From Roseiarcus sp963772555 (GTDB taxonomy: Bacteria; Pseudomonadota; Alphaproteobacteria; Rhizobiales; Beijerinckiaceae), in the NCBI GenBank assembly GCA_963772555.1, contig CAVYXQ010000022.1:155278-219277 (forward strand): DNA of 64,000 nt, written 5' to 3'. Numbering within the stretch: position 1 is the first letter of the stretch; each line of letters opens with the position of its first letter. A program made the position numbers and the translations under genes. This document shows positions 35,497 through 44,744 of this stretch, piece after piece. Under the pieces are notes generated by a model that was given only the letters and a program-made list of their open reading frames with translations, was not told the origin of the DNA and ran no database searches.

Positions 35497-36192
35497 TTGG
35501 CGAGCCTCGGCGACCGAAACGTCCTGCTCATTGATCTCGACGGAACCTTGACCGATCCGGCGGAGGGGATCGTCGGCTGCTTCCGTTTCGCGCTTCAGGC
35601 GATGGGTCGGCCGGCGCCGGCGGACGCCGATCTGACCTCGATCATCGGACCGCCGCTCAGGCGATCCTTCGCCGATTTCCTCGGCGGTTTCAGCGACCCT
35701 GAGGAGGCGCTGACGCTCTATCGATCGCGTTACGCGGCCGAGGGTCTGTTCCAGGCGATCGTCTATGACGGCGTGAGAGAGGCCCTGGCGGACTTGCGGG
35801 CGGGCGGAACGCGCCTCTTTCTCTGCACCGCCAAGCCCATCGTCTACGCCGACCGCATTCTGCGGCGGTTCGAGCTCGACCGCCATTTCGAAGGCGCTTA
35901 TGGGGCCGAACTCGACGGGCGGCGCGAAGACAAGGGCGACCTCATCGCCCATATTCTCGCCGAGCGGCGGCTCGACGCGGCCGACTGCGTCATGTGGGGC
36001 GACCGCAGCCACGACGTTGTCGCGGCGAGCCGGCACGGGATTCCCACCCTTGGCGCGCTTTGGGGATATGGCGGCGCGGACGAGCTTCGCGCGGCGGGCG
36101 CCGCGGCTCTCTGCGAAAGGCCAAGCGAAGCCCCTGCCGCCTTCCGCCGCTTGGCTGCAGGGGAAGGCCATGGAAGAACCGCGGGTCGATGA
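35497..36192 (+). CDS. HAD superfamily hydrolase, phosphoglycolate phosphatase-like
   Basis: A 231-residue HAD phosphatase. Motif I LLIDLDGTLTDP (10-21) has the nucleophile and acid Asp, motif II is LFLCTAKP, motif III is the Lys in REDKGDL, and motif IV is VMWGDRSHD. The insertion between I and II is the helical C1 cap of the Gph/5'-nucleotidase group. The start appears to be TTG at 35497, 11 bases after the previous gene, with no ATG available before motif I. Its stop overlaps the start of the peptidase gene (ATGA). A sugar-phosphate substrate would fit the operon. Confidence 0.82.
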   Translation: MASLGDRNVLLIDLDGTLTDPAEGIVGCFRFALQAMGRPAPADADLTSIIGPPLRRSFADFLGGFSDPEEALTLYRSRYAAEGLFQAIVYDGVREALADLRAGGTRLFLCTAKPIVYADRILRRFELDRHFEGAYGAELDGRREDKGDLIAHILAERRLDAADCVMWGDRSHDVVAASRHGIPTLGALWGYGGADELRAAGAAALCERPSEAPAAFRRLAAGEGHGRTAGR

Positions 36193-38300
36193 TCGACGAC
36201 CCTCCCCGATTGCGCGAGCCGCCTCAGCCGCCGCGCGCCGAGCCCCGTCCGTCCACGCATTCCGCCCATGGGCTGACCTGGACGGAGGACTACGCCTGGC
36301 TCCGGGCCGACAACTGGCAGGAGGTGTTGCGCGATCCGAGCCGGCTGCCCGGCGATATCCGCGCGTTGCTCGAGGCGGAGAACGCCTATGCCGAGGCGAC
36401 GCTCGCGCCGACGACGGCGCTGCAGAGCGAACTCAAGCGCGAGATGCGCGGCCGGCTCAAGGAAGACGACAGCGAGCCGCCGCAGGTCGATGGGCCTTTT
36501 GCCTATTACTCGCGCTTCCGCCACGGCGGGCAGCATCGGATATATTGCCGAACGCCCCGCGCGGGCGGCGAGGAGGCGGTTCTCATCGACGGCGACGCGC
36601 GCGCGGCGGGCAAGGCCTTCTTTCGCATCGCCGCGGCGGCCCATTCGCCCGACCATACGAAATTCGCCTGGAGCGCCGACGACCTCGGCTCGGAGATCCT
36701 GACGATCGGCGTGCGCGACCTCGAGCGCGGGGAGGATCTCGACGACCGCGTCGTCAATGCGACCGACGACATCGTCTGGACGCCCGACGCCAAGGCGTTC
36801 CTCTATGTCGAGCAGGACGAAAGCCATCGTCCCTTCCGCGTCATGCTGCATCGGCTGGGAACGGCGCAGCGCGACGACGTCGAACTGTTCGCGGAGAAGG
36901 ACCCGGCCTGGTTCATCGGTCTCGAAGCGACGAGGCTCGGCCGGTCCGCGCTCATCGTCGTGCATGGGCATGACGGTTCGGAGACGCATGTCGTCGATCT
37001 CGCCGCGCCGATGGCCAAGCCGAGGCTGATCGCGCCCAGAAGGCCCGGCCTTTTCTACGACGTGATGGACCACGGCGACCGCTTCTTCCTTCGCGTCAAC
37101 GCCGGGGCGCGCGATTTCAAGATCGTCGCCGCCCCACGCGATGAACCCGAAGAGGCAAATTGGCGCGATGTCGTCGCGCGTCGCGACGGCCGCTTCATCG
37201 CCGCCGCCACCTTGTTCAAGGACCATCTTGTCGCGCTCATGCGCGAGATGAGCCGGCCGCGGCTCGTCGTCATCAATCTCGTGAGCGGCGCCTCGCACGA
37301 CATCGCCTTCGACGAGGAGACCTATGCGCTCGGCTTCGCCACCGTCTACGAGTTCGACACGCCGCTTCTCCGCTTCCGCTATTCGTCGATGGCCCGGCCG
37401 GAGGAGATCTACGACTACGACTGCGCCTTGCGCACGCGAACGCTGGTGAAGAAGCAGGACACGCCCGGCTTCGATCCCGCTTCCTATGTCACGCGCCTCG
37501 TCTTCGCCCGCGCCGAGGACGGCGAAAGCGTGCCGGTTTCGCTTCTGATGAAACGCGGCTTCACCCCCGACGGCTCGGCGCCGCTCCTTCTCTATGGCTA
37601 CGGCGCCTATGGCTACCCGGTCGAGGCGGGCTTCTCGGTGAACCGCCTGTCGCTCGTCGACCGCGGCTTCGTCTATGCGATCGCGCATGTGCGGGGCGGC
37701 ACGGACAAGGGCTGGCGCTGGTACGAGGAGGGCAAGCTCCTGAAGAAGCCGAACACCTTCGGCGACTTCCTCGCCGCCGCACGATGTCTGATCGCCGAGG
37801 GCGATACGCGCGAAGGACGGATCGTCGCGCACGGCGGCAGCGCCGGCGGCATGCTGGTCGGCGCGGCGGCGAACCTGGCGCCCGAGCTCTTCGCCGGGAT
37901 CATCGCCGACGTGCCCTTCGTCGACGTGCTGGCGACCATGCTCGACGCAAGCCTGCCGCTGACCCCGCCGGAATGGCTCGAATGGGGCGATCCAATCCGC
38001 GACCGCGCCGCCTTCGAGGCGATCCGCTCCTATAGCCCGATCGACAATGTCGGAGCGCGGCGCTATCCGCCGATCCTCGTCCTCGCCGGGCTCACCGATC
38101 CGCGCGTGACCTACTGGGAGCCGGCCAAGTGGGTGGCGAAACTGCGGGCGACGATGACCGGCGGCGGACCCGTTCTTCTCAGGACGGCGATGGAGGCCGG
38201 CCACGCCGGCCAGCCGGGCCGGTTCGACCGGCTCGACGACATCGCCCGCTCCTACGCCTTCGCCATCGCCTGCGTCGACGGGGCGCTCACGCCAGCCTGA
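36189..38300 (+). CDS. ptrB: Oligopeptidase B (S9A serine peptidase)
   Basis: A 703-residue prolyl-oligopeptidase family enzyme, which cleaves small peptides after Arg or Lys. The N-terminal propeller begins HGLTWTEDYAWLRADNW, the family signature. The C-terminal alpha/beta hydrolase domain has the nucleophile Ser551 in HGGSAGG, Asp637 in GLTDPRV and His672 in EAGHAG. The oxyanion region YGYGAYGYPVEAGFS is also present. No signal peptide, so cytosolic. The ATG at 36189 overlaps the preceding stop by 4 bases, indicating translational coupling with the HAD gene, although the two functions have no obvious link. Confidence 0.9.
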   Translation: MIDDPPRLREPPQPPRAEPRPSTHSAHGLTWTEDYAWLRADNWQEVLRDPSRLPGDIRALLEAENAYAEATLAPTTALQSELKREMRGRLKEDDSEPPQVDGPFAYYSRFRHGGQHRIYCRTPRAGGEEAVLIDGDARAAGKAFFRIAAAAHSPDHTKFAWSADDLGSEILTIGVRDLERGEDLDDRVVNATDDIVWTPDAKAFLYVEQDESHRPFRVMLHRLGTAQRDDVELFAEKDPAWFIGLEATRLGRSALIVVHGHDGSETHVVDLAAPMAKPRLIAPRRPGLFYDVMDHGDRFFLRVNAGARDFKIVAAPRDEPEEANWRDVVARRDGRFIAAATLFKDHLVALMREMSRPRLVVINLVSGASHDIAFDEETYALGFATVYEFDTPLLRFRYSSMARPEEIYDYDCALRTRTLVKKQDTPGFDPASYVTRLVFARAEDGESVPVSLLMKRGFTPDGSAPLLLYGYGAYGYPVEAGFSVNRLSLVDRGFVYAIAHVRGGTDKGWRWYEEGKLLKKPNTFGDFLAAARCLIAEGDTREGRIVAHGGSAGGMLVGAAANLAPELFAGIIADVPFVDVLATMLDASLPLTPPEWLEWGDPIRDRAAFEAIRSYSPIDNVGARRYPPILVLAGLTDPRVTYWEPAKWVAKLRATMTGGGPVLLRTAMEAGHAGQPGRFDRLDDIARSYAFAIACVDGALTPA

Positions 38301-38465
38301 GAGGGCCGCGTGCAGACTTAAGGGCGAGGACGACTTTTCAGGACGTTAGGCGGCTTTTTCCGCAACAATGCAACAATACAACATTTCGCCGCTGATCACC
38401 GATCCGTGCGCATTTGCTCTAAAGCCCAGCGTCCTTGCCCAGCTTCACTGTCGATGATCCTCGGA

Positions 38466-38816
38466 TTACCGGCTTGGCGTGATCTTTCGGGAAGCGTCTC
38501 CGATGACCTCCTCCACGACGGGCGGCGAGCAGTAGATCTCATAGAGCGTCTCGAGCATTCTCGCCGCCGCGTCGTCGGCCAGGGAATAGTAAATCGTCTG
38601 CGATTCCCGGCGGGTCGCAACCAGCTTGTCGGCTCGCAGCCGGGCGAGGTGCTGCGACATCGCCGACATGCTGAGGCCGACGGCCTCGTGCAGCGCCGTC
38701 ACCGTCCGCTCGCCGCCCAGCAACTGACACAGAATCAAGAGGCGCGGACGGCTCGCCATCGCCTTGAGCAGCCGTTCCGCCGCGCCCGCCTTTAATTGCA
38801 GTTCCTCTAAATTCAT
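38466..38816 (-). CDS. ArsR family transcriptional regulator
   Basis: A 116-residue winged-helix repressor. The HTH reads RPRLLILCQLLGGERTVTALHEAVGLSMSAMSQHLARLRADKLVATRRESQTIYYSL, the canonical ArsR pattern. There is no CxC metal motif in the recognition helix, and the only Cys residues are isolated (one in the HTH, one near residue 94). It may therefore sense a redox state or a non-metal ligand. It is divergent from an RND efflux pair, 59 bases apart, and probably represses it. Confidence 0.87.
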   Translation of the reverse strand: MNLEELQLKAGAAERLLKAMASRPRLLILCQLLGGERTVTALHEAVGLSMSAMSQHLARLRADKLVATRRESQTIYYSLADDAAARMLETLYEIYCSPPVVEEVIGDASRKITPSR

Positions 38817-38818
38817 GA

Positions 38819-38846
38819 TTGCTTATTTAGAACATTCGCATATATA
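38819..38846 (+). promoter_or_regulatory. Promoter/operator between arsR-like gene and efflux genes
   Basis: TTGCTT at 38819-38824 and TATATA at 38841-38846 are 16 bases apart, a fair promoter for the efflux genes. The interval is AT-rich and contains GAACATTC at 38830-38837, an almost perfect short palindrome that could be the regulator binding site. Confidence 0.45.
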
Positions 38847-38875
38847 GGTCAAGCCCCAGACCGGAGTTGTCCCCG

Positions 38876-39856
38876 TTGCGTTTGATCCTGACCCTCGTCC
38901 TGAGCCTGATCGGCGTTCCCGCGGCCCTGGCGGCGGACGGATATGTCGTTCACGCCACGGAAGTCGTCGACCGCAAGGCGGTCATCGCGACGGTCGAGCC
39001 GGTGCATCAGCTCGTCGCCCGCGCCCGCATCGGCGGGACGATCGCGTCGCTGACGGTCAAGGAGGGGGACACCGTCGCCGCCGGCGCGCAGATCGCCCTG
39101 GTGGCGGACGAGAAGCTCGCGCTGCAAATGCAGGCGCTCGACGCGCGCATCGCCTCGCAGCAGTCGCAGCGCGACCAGGCCAAGACAGACCACGATCGCA
39201 TCGCCGAACTGGCCCGGCGCGGCGTCAGCACGCAGACCCAGCTCGACCAGGCGAAGACGAACCTCGATGTCGCCGAGCGCAATCTTGCGGCGATGCGCAG
39301 CGACCGCGATGTCATCGCGCAGCAGGCGAGCGAAGGCGCGGTGCTGGCGCCCGGCGCCGGGCGGGTTCTGTCGGTCCCGGTTTCCGCCGGCCGCGTCGTG
39401 CTGCCGGGAGAGACGATCGCCACGCTCGCCGAGGATCAATACATTCTGCGGCTTGAGTTGCCGGAACGGCACGCCCAATTCCTGCGCGCCGGCGATGCGG
39501 TGCGCATCGGCTCGCGCGGCCTGCAGGATGAGGGCGAGGGCAACGCTCGCGAGGGGCGCGTCCGCACCGTCTATCCCGAAATTCGCGGGGGCCGGGTCAT
39601 CGCCGACGTGGAGGTCGGCGGGCTTGGCGATTATTTCGTCGGCGAGCGCACGCGCGTCTACATCGACGCGGGCGCGCGGCGGACGATCATCGCGCCCGCC
39701 TCGTATGTCTATCGTCGCGCCGGCGTCAACTATGTGCGGCTCGGGAACGGCGATGAAGTCGTCGTGCAGCCGGGCGAGACCCGCGACCTCGCCGATGGCC
39801 CGGGCGTCGAGATCCTCGCGGGCCTGCACGACGGCGACGTTCTGGCCCGGCCATGA
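38876..39856 (+). CDS. RND efflux periplasmic adaptor (membrane fusion protein)
   Basis: A 326-residue adaptor that links the inner-membrane pump to an outer-membrane channel. It has a Sec signal peptide (RLILTLVLSLIGVPAALA), the barrel-sandwich motif ARIGGTIASLTVKEGDTVAAGAQIALV, a short coiled coil (QALDARIASQQSQRDQAKTDHDRIAELARRG) and a beta-barrel with VRTVYPEIRGGRVIADVEV. I prefer the TTG at 38876 because GGAG lies 9 bases upstream and the signal then begins with Arg; TTG at 38867 is possible. The stop overlaps the permease start (ATGA). Confidence 0.83.
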   Translation: MRLILTLVLSLIGVPAALAADGYVVHATEVVDRKAVIATVEPVHQLVARARIGGTIASLTVKEGDTVAAGAQIALVADEKLALQMQALDARIASQQSQRDQAKTDHDRIAELARRGVSTQTQLDQAKTNLDVAERNLAAMRSDRDVIAQQASEGAVLAPGAGRVLSVPVSAGRVVLPGETIATLAEDQYILRLELPERHAQFLRAGDAVRIGSRGLQDEGEGNAREGRVRTVYPEIRGGRVIADVEVGGLGDYFVGERTRVYIDAGARRTIIAPASYVYRRAGVNYVRLGNGDEVVVQPGETRDLADGPGVEILAGLHDGDVLARP

Positions 39857-42800
39857 AGCTCGGACTTTCCGGAATCCTCACCCGGACGTTCATCGCTTCG
39901 CCGCTGACGCCGCTGCTGCTCATCGCGGCGCTGATCGCCGGCGCGATCGCCGTCGCCTCGCTGCCGCGCGAGGAGGAGCCTCAGATCAGCGTGCCGATGG
40001 TCGACATCATCGTCGCCGCCAACGGCTACAAGGCCGATGACGCCGTCGAACTCGTCACCCGTCCGCTCGAAGACATCGTCAAGAGCATCGACGGAGTGGA
40101 GCATGTCTATTCCCAGACGCAGGACGACAGCGTCGTCGTCACCGCGCGGTTCCTGGTCGGGACCGACCAGGATACGGCGATCCTCAGGGTGCACGAGAAG
40201 ATTCGCGCCAACATCGGCGACCTGCCGAAGGGCATCCCCGAGCCGCTGATCGTCGGGCGCGGCATCAACGACGTCGCCATCCTTGTCCTGACGCTCTCGG
40301 CCGCAGCGGACAAAGCCGGCGAATGGACGGCCAACGGCCTGGAGCAGGTCGCCGAGGAGCTGCAACAGGAACTGACGAAGGTCGACGGCGTCGGCTTGAC
40401 CTATATCGTCGGCGGCGCGCCGAGCGAGATTCGCGTCGAGCCCGATCCCGAGCGCCTGGCGCTTTATGGAATCACCCTCGGGCAGCTGACGGACAAGCTC
40501 GCCAACGCCAACCGTTCCTTCCTGGCGGGCGCGTTCCGCGACGGCGGCAAGTCGGTCCCGGTGGTCGCGGGACAGACCCTGCAGGGCGTTCCCGACATCG
40601 GCCTCCTGCTCATGACGTCGCGCGACGGCCGCCCGGTTTACGTCAAGGACGTCGCCGACGTCGTGGTCGGCGCCGCCGAGGTCGAACGGCGCGCCTGGAC
40701 GCTGACGCCGAACACGGCCGGCGGGCTGGACCGGCGTCCGGCGGTCAGTCTGGCGGTCGCCAAGCGCAAGGGGGCCAACGCCGTCGCCGTCGCCGACGAC
40801 GTGGTGCGGCGGCTGAAGACGATCGAGGGCCGCATCGTCCCCTCCGGCCTCGAAGTCACGGTCACGCGCAACTACGGCGAGACGGCGAACGAAAAGGCGA
40901 ACGAGCTCCTGTTCCATCTCGCCCTCGCCACCGTTTCGATCGTGATCCTCATCACCGCGACGATCGGCTGGCGGGAAGGCGTGGTCGTCATGATCATCAT
41001 TCCGACCACGATCCTGCTGACGCTCTTCGCCTCCTGGATGATGGGCTACACGATCAACCGGGTGAGCCTGTTCGCCCTCATCTTCTCGATCGGCATCCTG
41101 GTCGACGATGCGATCGTCGTCGTCGAAAACATCGTCAGGCATTGGTCGATGCGCGGCTCGAAGAGCCTCGTCGACACCGCCGTCGAAGCGGTCGCCGAGG
41201 TCGGCAATCCGACCATTGTCGCGACGCTGGCGATCATCGCGGCGCTGTTGCCGATGATGTTCGTCAGCGGCATGATGGGCCCCTACATGAGCCCGATCCC
41301 GGCCAACGCCTCGATCGCGATGCTGTTCTCCTTCTTCGTCGCGGTCACGGTGACGCCCTGGCTGCTCATGCGCCTCGCCGGCCGCCGGTTCGAGGCGATC
41401 CATGCCGACGGGGAGCACGGCCACGACATCGGCCCGATGGGGCGCTTCTACATCCGCATCGCCACACCGCTGCTGAAAGGCCGGATGCGTTCCAGGATTT
41501 TCCTGATTTCCGTCGGCCTCGCGACCGTCGCCGTATGCGGGCTGTTCGGCACGAAGGATGTGGTGGTGAAACTGCTGCCGTTCGACAACAAGTCGGAGAT
41601 CCAGGTGATCGTCGACCTGCCGAAGGGAGCTTCGCTCGAGGACACGGATCGCGTTCTCATGGCGGCGGCCGACCGGCTGAAGGACCTTCCGGAACTGACG
41701 TCGATCCAGGCCTACGCCGGAACGGCGGCGCCGTTCAATTTCAATGGCCTCGTCCGCCATTACTATTTGCGCTCCGAGCCGCAAATGGGCGATCTTTCGG
41801 TCAATCTAAGGCCGAAAGGCCAACGCGCCCGCGCCAGCCACGCGATCGCCCTCGACATCCGCAAACGTCTGTCGAGCGTGCCGCTGCCGCCGCACGGCTC
41901 GATCAAGGCCGTCGAGGTCCCGCCCGGTCCGCCGGTCCTCTCGACGCTGCTCGCCGAAATCTACGGGCCGGACGCGAAAAGCCGCCGGGAGACCGCCGCA
42001 AAGGTCCGGAAGGCGTTCGAGGCGGTCGATTTCGTCGTCGACGTCGACAACTCTTATGGCGTTCGTTCGGAGCGTCAGCGCTTCGCCATCGACGAGGAGG
42101 CGCTGGAGTTCCACGGCGTTTCCGAGCAGGCGGTCTATGACACGATCGCGGCCATCGTCGGCGGGACCAAGGTCGGATATTCGCAGCGAGGGGGCGGCCT
42201 CAAGCCCATCGCCATCACGGTGGCTCTGCCGAAGAGCGGCCTGACGCTCGGCGAACGCATCCTGTCGACGCCGCTGCCGGCCGGCGGCACGCCGCGCCAG
42301 GGCGCCAACGTCGAACTCGGCGACGTCGTCACGCTGAAACGCGAAATGTCGTCCTACCCGATCTATCGCCACAACGGGCGCTTCGCCGAGATGGTGACGG
42401 CGGAACTGGCGGGGCGATACGAGGCGCCGATCTACGGCATGCTCGCGGTCGACGATCAGCTCGCCGCCATCGACTGGGGCAAGGCGGGCCGGCCGGCGAT
42501 CGCGTTGCACGGCCAGCCGCTCGACGAGTCGAAGCCGACCCTGCTCTGGGACGGCGAGTGGGAAGTGACCTATGTCACCTTCCGCGACATGGGCGCGGCT
42601 TTCGCCGTCGCCATCCTCGGCATCTATCTGCTGGTCGTCGCACAGTTCGGCTCGTTCCTGCTGCCGCTCGTGGTGCTGACGCCGGTGCCGCTCACGCTGA
42701 TCGGCATCGTGCTCGGCCACTGGGCGCTCGGCGCCCCGTTCACCGCGACCTCGATGATCGGCTTTATCGCGCTCGCCGGCATCATCGTGCGCAATTCGAT

Positions 42801-43077
42801 CCTTCTGGTCGACTTCATCCGGACGCGCCGCGCGCAAGGGATTGCGCTGCGCCCCGCTCTGATCGAGGCGGGGGCGACGCGCTTCAAGCCCATCGTCCTG
42901 ACCGCGGCGGCCGCGATGATCGGCGCGGCTTTCATCCTCGCTGATCCGATCTTCCAGGGGCTGGCGATCTCGCTGGTGTTCGGCCTCGCCTCGTCGACGG
43001 CCCTAACCCTGCTGGTCATTCCGGCGATCTACGTCTGGCTCCGGGACGACGAGCGGCCGAAGCAAGCGAAGGGTTGA
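39853..43077 (+). CDS. RND family efflux permease
   Basis: A 1074-residue AcrB-type proton-driven pump with 12 expected membrane helices and two large periplasmic loops. It begins with the usual TM1 region ILTRTFIASPLTPLLLIAALIAG. TM4 carries IGILVDDAIVVVENIVRHW, including the two adjacent Asp residues of the proton relay. The C-terminal TM10-12 region has GFIALAGIIVRNSILLVDFI and ends LLVIPAIYVWL. The gene overlaps the adaptor gene by 4 bases. No outer-membrane channel gene is adjacent, so it may share a TolC-like channel. The substrate is unknown; ArsR-type control hints at a small toxic compound. Confidence 0.9.
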   Translation: MKLGLSGILTRTFIASPLTPLLLIAALIAGAIAVASLPREEEPQISVPMVDIIVAANGYKADDAVELVTRPLEDIVKSIDGVEHVYSQTQDDSVVVTARFLVGTDQDTAILRVHEKIRANIGDLPKGIPEPLIVGRGINDVAILVLTLSAAADKAGEWTANGLEQVAEELQQELTKVDGVGLTYIVGGAPSEIRVEPDPERLALYGITLGQLTDKLANANRSFLAGAFRDGGKSVPVVAGQTLQGVPDIGLLLMTSRDGRPVYVKDVADVVVGAAEVERRAWTLTPNTAGGLDRRPAVSLAVAKRKGANAVAVADDVVRRLKTIEGRIVPSGLEVTVTRNYGETANEKANELLFHLALATVSIVILITATIGWREGVVVMIIIPTTILLTLFASWMMGYTINRVSLFALIFSIGILVDDAIVVVENIVRHWSMRGSKSLVDTAVEAVAEVGNPTIVATLAIIAALLPMMFVSGMMGPYMSPIPANASIAMLFSFFVAVTVTPWLLMRLAGRRFEAIHADGEHGHDIGPMGRFYIRIATPLLKGRMRSRIFLISVGLATVAVCGLFGTKDVVVKLLPFDNKSEIQVIVDLPKGASLEDTDRVLMAAADRLKDLPELTSIQAYAGTAAPFNFNGLVRHYYLRSEPQMGDLSVNLRPKGQRARASHAIALDIRKRLSSVPLPPHGSIKAVEVPPGPPVLSTLLAEIYGPDAKSRRETAAKVRKAFEAVDFVVDVDNSYGVRSERQRFAIDEEALEFHGVSEQAVYDTIAAIVGGTKVGYSQRGGGLKPIAITVALPKSGLTLGERILSTPLPAGGTPRQGANVELGDVVTLKREMSSYPIYRHNGRFAEMVTAELAGRYEAPIYGMLAVDDQLAAIDWGKAGRPAIALHGQPLDESKPTLLWDGEWEVTYVTFRDMGAAFAVAILGIYLLVVAQFGSFLLPLVVLTPVPLTLIGIVLGHWALGAPFTATSMIGFIALAGIIVRNSILLVDFIRTRRAQGIALRPALIEAGATRFKPIVLTAAAAMIGAAFILADPIFQGLAISLVFGLASSTALTLLVIPAIYVWLRDDERPKQAKG

Positions 43078-43187
43078 AAAAGCGCGGCCGGCGCGGGAAG
43101 CCCGGCGCTGCTTTGGCGAATCCGTCGAAGGCCGGCCGCCGTCCAGGCGGCGGCCAGCCTTCGGCGAGGGGCGCGGGCTTGCCGGGT

Positions 43188-44204
43188 CTACGGCTTCGGC
43201 GCTTCCTTGTCGCTGCCGGACTTCTCCGCGGCCGGCGTCTCTCCCGGCTTCTCCGCGGCCGGCGCCTCGCCCGGTTTCTCCCCGGCTTGCGTCTCCCCCG
43301 CCGGCGTCTCTCCGGCGACCGGCGTCTTCGGCGGGGGGGCCGCCATGATGCGCGCGTAATCGCCCTCGTATTTGGCGGCCGCCAGGGCGGCATTGTAGGC
43401 GTCCGTCGCGGTCTTCTTGGCCAGTTCGCTGCGGAGTTCCCGCTTGGCGAACTGATCCGCCTCAGGCCCGCTCAGCGGCTTGGCGTCCACCGAAAGGACC
43501 TTGAAGAAACTGGCGGCCCTCGGCGAGCGAATGAAGAAGATGTCGTCGGGCTTTCTCGCCTCCAGCGCTTTCCGCATCTCGGGCGGAATGGTCGCGCCGT
43601 CCAGCGTGCCCGTGCCGCGCTCGAACTTGATGTTGAGCTTATCGAGCTCGCCCTCGACCTGATCCAGCGTCTTGAAGTTCTTGGTCGCGCCGGCCAGCGA
43701 CTCCATGTTCTTTTGCGGCGCGATGGAGACCTGTTCGATCTGGTATAGCTGGCGCTTGGCGAACTGATCGGGATGCGCCTGGATGTACTCGTCCACCTCG
43801 CTCTGGGAGATCGCGCTTACCTTGGTCGCCAGATCGCGCTGCGCGAAGGCGCCGGCGAGAATCTGTTCGTTCGCGCGCAGGATGTCGAGATGAACGGTCG
43901 GCTCGCGATCGAGCTTGGCGGCCCGCGCCTCCTGGGCGAGATACTTCCGTTCGATGATCCGGCTCAGCGCCACTTTGATCACCTCGTCGCTGCGCTTGTC
44001 GGCCGGCACCCCGGCAAGGCGAAGCTCGTTGTCGACCTCCTGCTGCGTCACTTCGTCAGGCCCCACGTGAGCGATGACTTGTCCGACGACGGCGGCCTGC
44101 TCCTGTTTCTTGCCGCAGCCGGCGAGCGCGATCGCAGCGGCCAGGGCGCAGATCATAGCGGTGGCCCGGCAGGCTCGCCGTAAGGTTCCCGAGTTAGGCG
44201 TCAA
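43188..44204 (-). CDS. EpsD-family peptidyl-prolyl isomerase-like lipoprotein
   Basis: A 338-residue protein with a lipoprotein signal: LRRACRATAMICALAAAIALAGC, where LAGC is the lipobox and its Cys would be lipidated. The middle is a SurA/PpiC-like chaperone-isomerase fold: VTQQEVDNELRLAGVPADKRSDEVIKVALSRIIERKYLAQEA, then FAKRQLYQIEQVSI. This matches the EpsD family linked to exopolysaccharide export, but no eps genes are nearby. The start is probably TTG at 44204, with AGGAG 8 bases upstream. The last 45 residues are a low-complexity tail of repeated GET/GEK/PAAEKPGE units, Glu- and Pro-rich. Confidence 0.7.
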   Translation of the reverse strand: MTPNSGTLRRACRATAMICALAAAIALAGCGKKQEQAAVVGQVIAHVGPDEVTQQEVDNELRLAGVPADKRSDEVIKVALSRIIERKYLAQEARAAKLDREPTVHLDILRANEQILAGAFAQRDLATKVSAISQSEVDEYIQAHPDQFAKRQLYQIEQVSIAPQKNMESLAGATKNFKTLDQVEGELDKLNIKFERGTGTLDGATIPPEMRKALEARKPDDIFFIRSPRAASFFKVLSVDAKPLSGPEADQFAKRELRSELAKKTATDAYNAALAAAKYEGDYARIMAAPPPKTPVAGETPAGETQAGEKPGEAPAAEKPGETPAAEKSGSDKEAPKP

Positions 44205-44552
44205 GATCGGTTCTCCTAAGAATTGAAGCAGGAGCAACAGCCCGTGCAGAGGAGGGATGTCGAGCCCCCGCACGCAGCTCGCTCGCCGCGGCATTTTGCG
44301 TCTCGCTCCTGCTAGCACATGTGATCGCGGCGGTGCATCCCCGAATGCTCGAGAAAGGTGTTCCGGGGTTCCTCTTTTGACGGTTTCTTCACGCGCAAAG
44401 AGGCGCGGCCGTTGAAGCGCCTCTCCTAACATTGCCCGACCCGGCTTCAAAGGGGCGTGCGGCGCTTACGGAATCCTTACGCAGGGGCCGCAAATCCCAA
44501 TCGCTACTTAACGCCGAGCGCCGCTATGACGACGCCTGAGAAGGAGGCGATC
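44205..44552. other. Intergenic region upstream of the kdp locus
   Basis: About 350 bases between the divergent EpsD-like gene and the kdp operon. No gene is supported. It contains a pair of direct repeats near the kdp end, listed separately, and should hold promoters for both directions. Confidence 0.5.
44465..44481 (+). promoter_or_regulatory. Candidate KdpE operator (direct repeats)
   Basis: CTTACG occurs at 44465-44470 and again at 44476-44481, 11 bases apart, one helical turn, on the same strand. OmpR-type regulators such as KdpE bind direct repeats of this spacing. The site lies about 70 bases upstream of the first kdp reading frame. The assignment is inference. Confidence 0.35.
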
Positions 44553-44636
44553 ATGCTCGATTTCGCGTTCGTGGCGCTTGGATTTGGGGTCATCGCTCTG
44601 ATGGCTTTTTATGCTGCAGCCTTGCGGCGAGTTTGA
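44553..44636 (+). CDS. Small single-span membrane peptide upstream of kdpF
   Basis: A 27-residue peptide beginning MLDFAFVALGFGVIALMAFY and ending in AAALRRV: one hydrophobic span with a basic C-terminus. The ATG at 44553 has a perfect AAGGAGG ribosome binding site 5 bases upstream (44541-44547), which strongly supports translation. It ends 4 bases before kdpF. It has the size and form of KdpF but lacks the RPEKF end. Similar tiny frames precede kdpF in other alphaproteobacteria as far as I recall. It may be a second stabilising subunit of the Kdp complex. Confidence 0.7.
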   Translation: MLDFAFVALGFGVIALMAFYAAALRRV

Positions 44637-44640
44637 CGCG

Positions 44641-44727
44641 ATGGGCGAACCGATCCTCGGACTGGCCGTGGGCGTCTGCCTGGGCCTTTACCTTCTCTAC
44701 ACCCTGATCCGACCCGAGAAGTTCTGA
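44641..44727 (+). CDS. kdpF: K(+)-transporting ATPase subunit KdpF
   Basis: A 28-residue peptide, one membrane span, starting MGEPILGLAVG and ending LLYTLIRPEKF, the typical KdpF C-terminus. KdpF stabilises the KdpABC complex by lying at the KdpA interface. It begins 4 bases after the preceding small peptide and ends 17 bases before kdpA. Confidence 0.9.
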   Translation: MGEPILGLAVGVCLGLYLLYTLIRPEKF

Positions 44728-44744
44728 AGCCGGAGGATGACGCG

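Noticed and set aside
35898..38204. Long minus-strand frame opposite oligopeptidase B
   Set aside because: No motif and unusual composition; the plus strand shows the full serine peptidase with its catalytic triad.
39730..41784. Long minus-strand frame opposite the RND permease
   Set aside because: Arg/Asp/His-rich shadow; the pump on the plus strand is complete.
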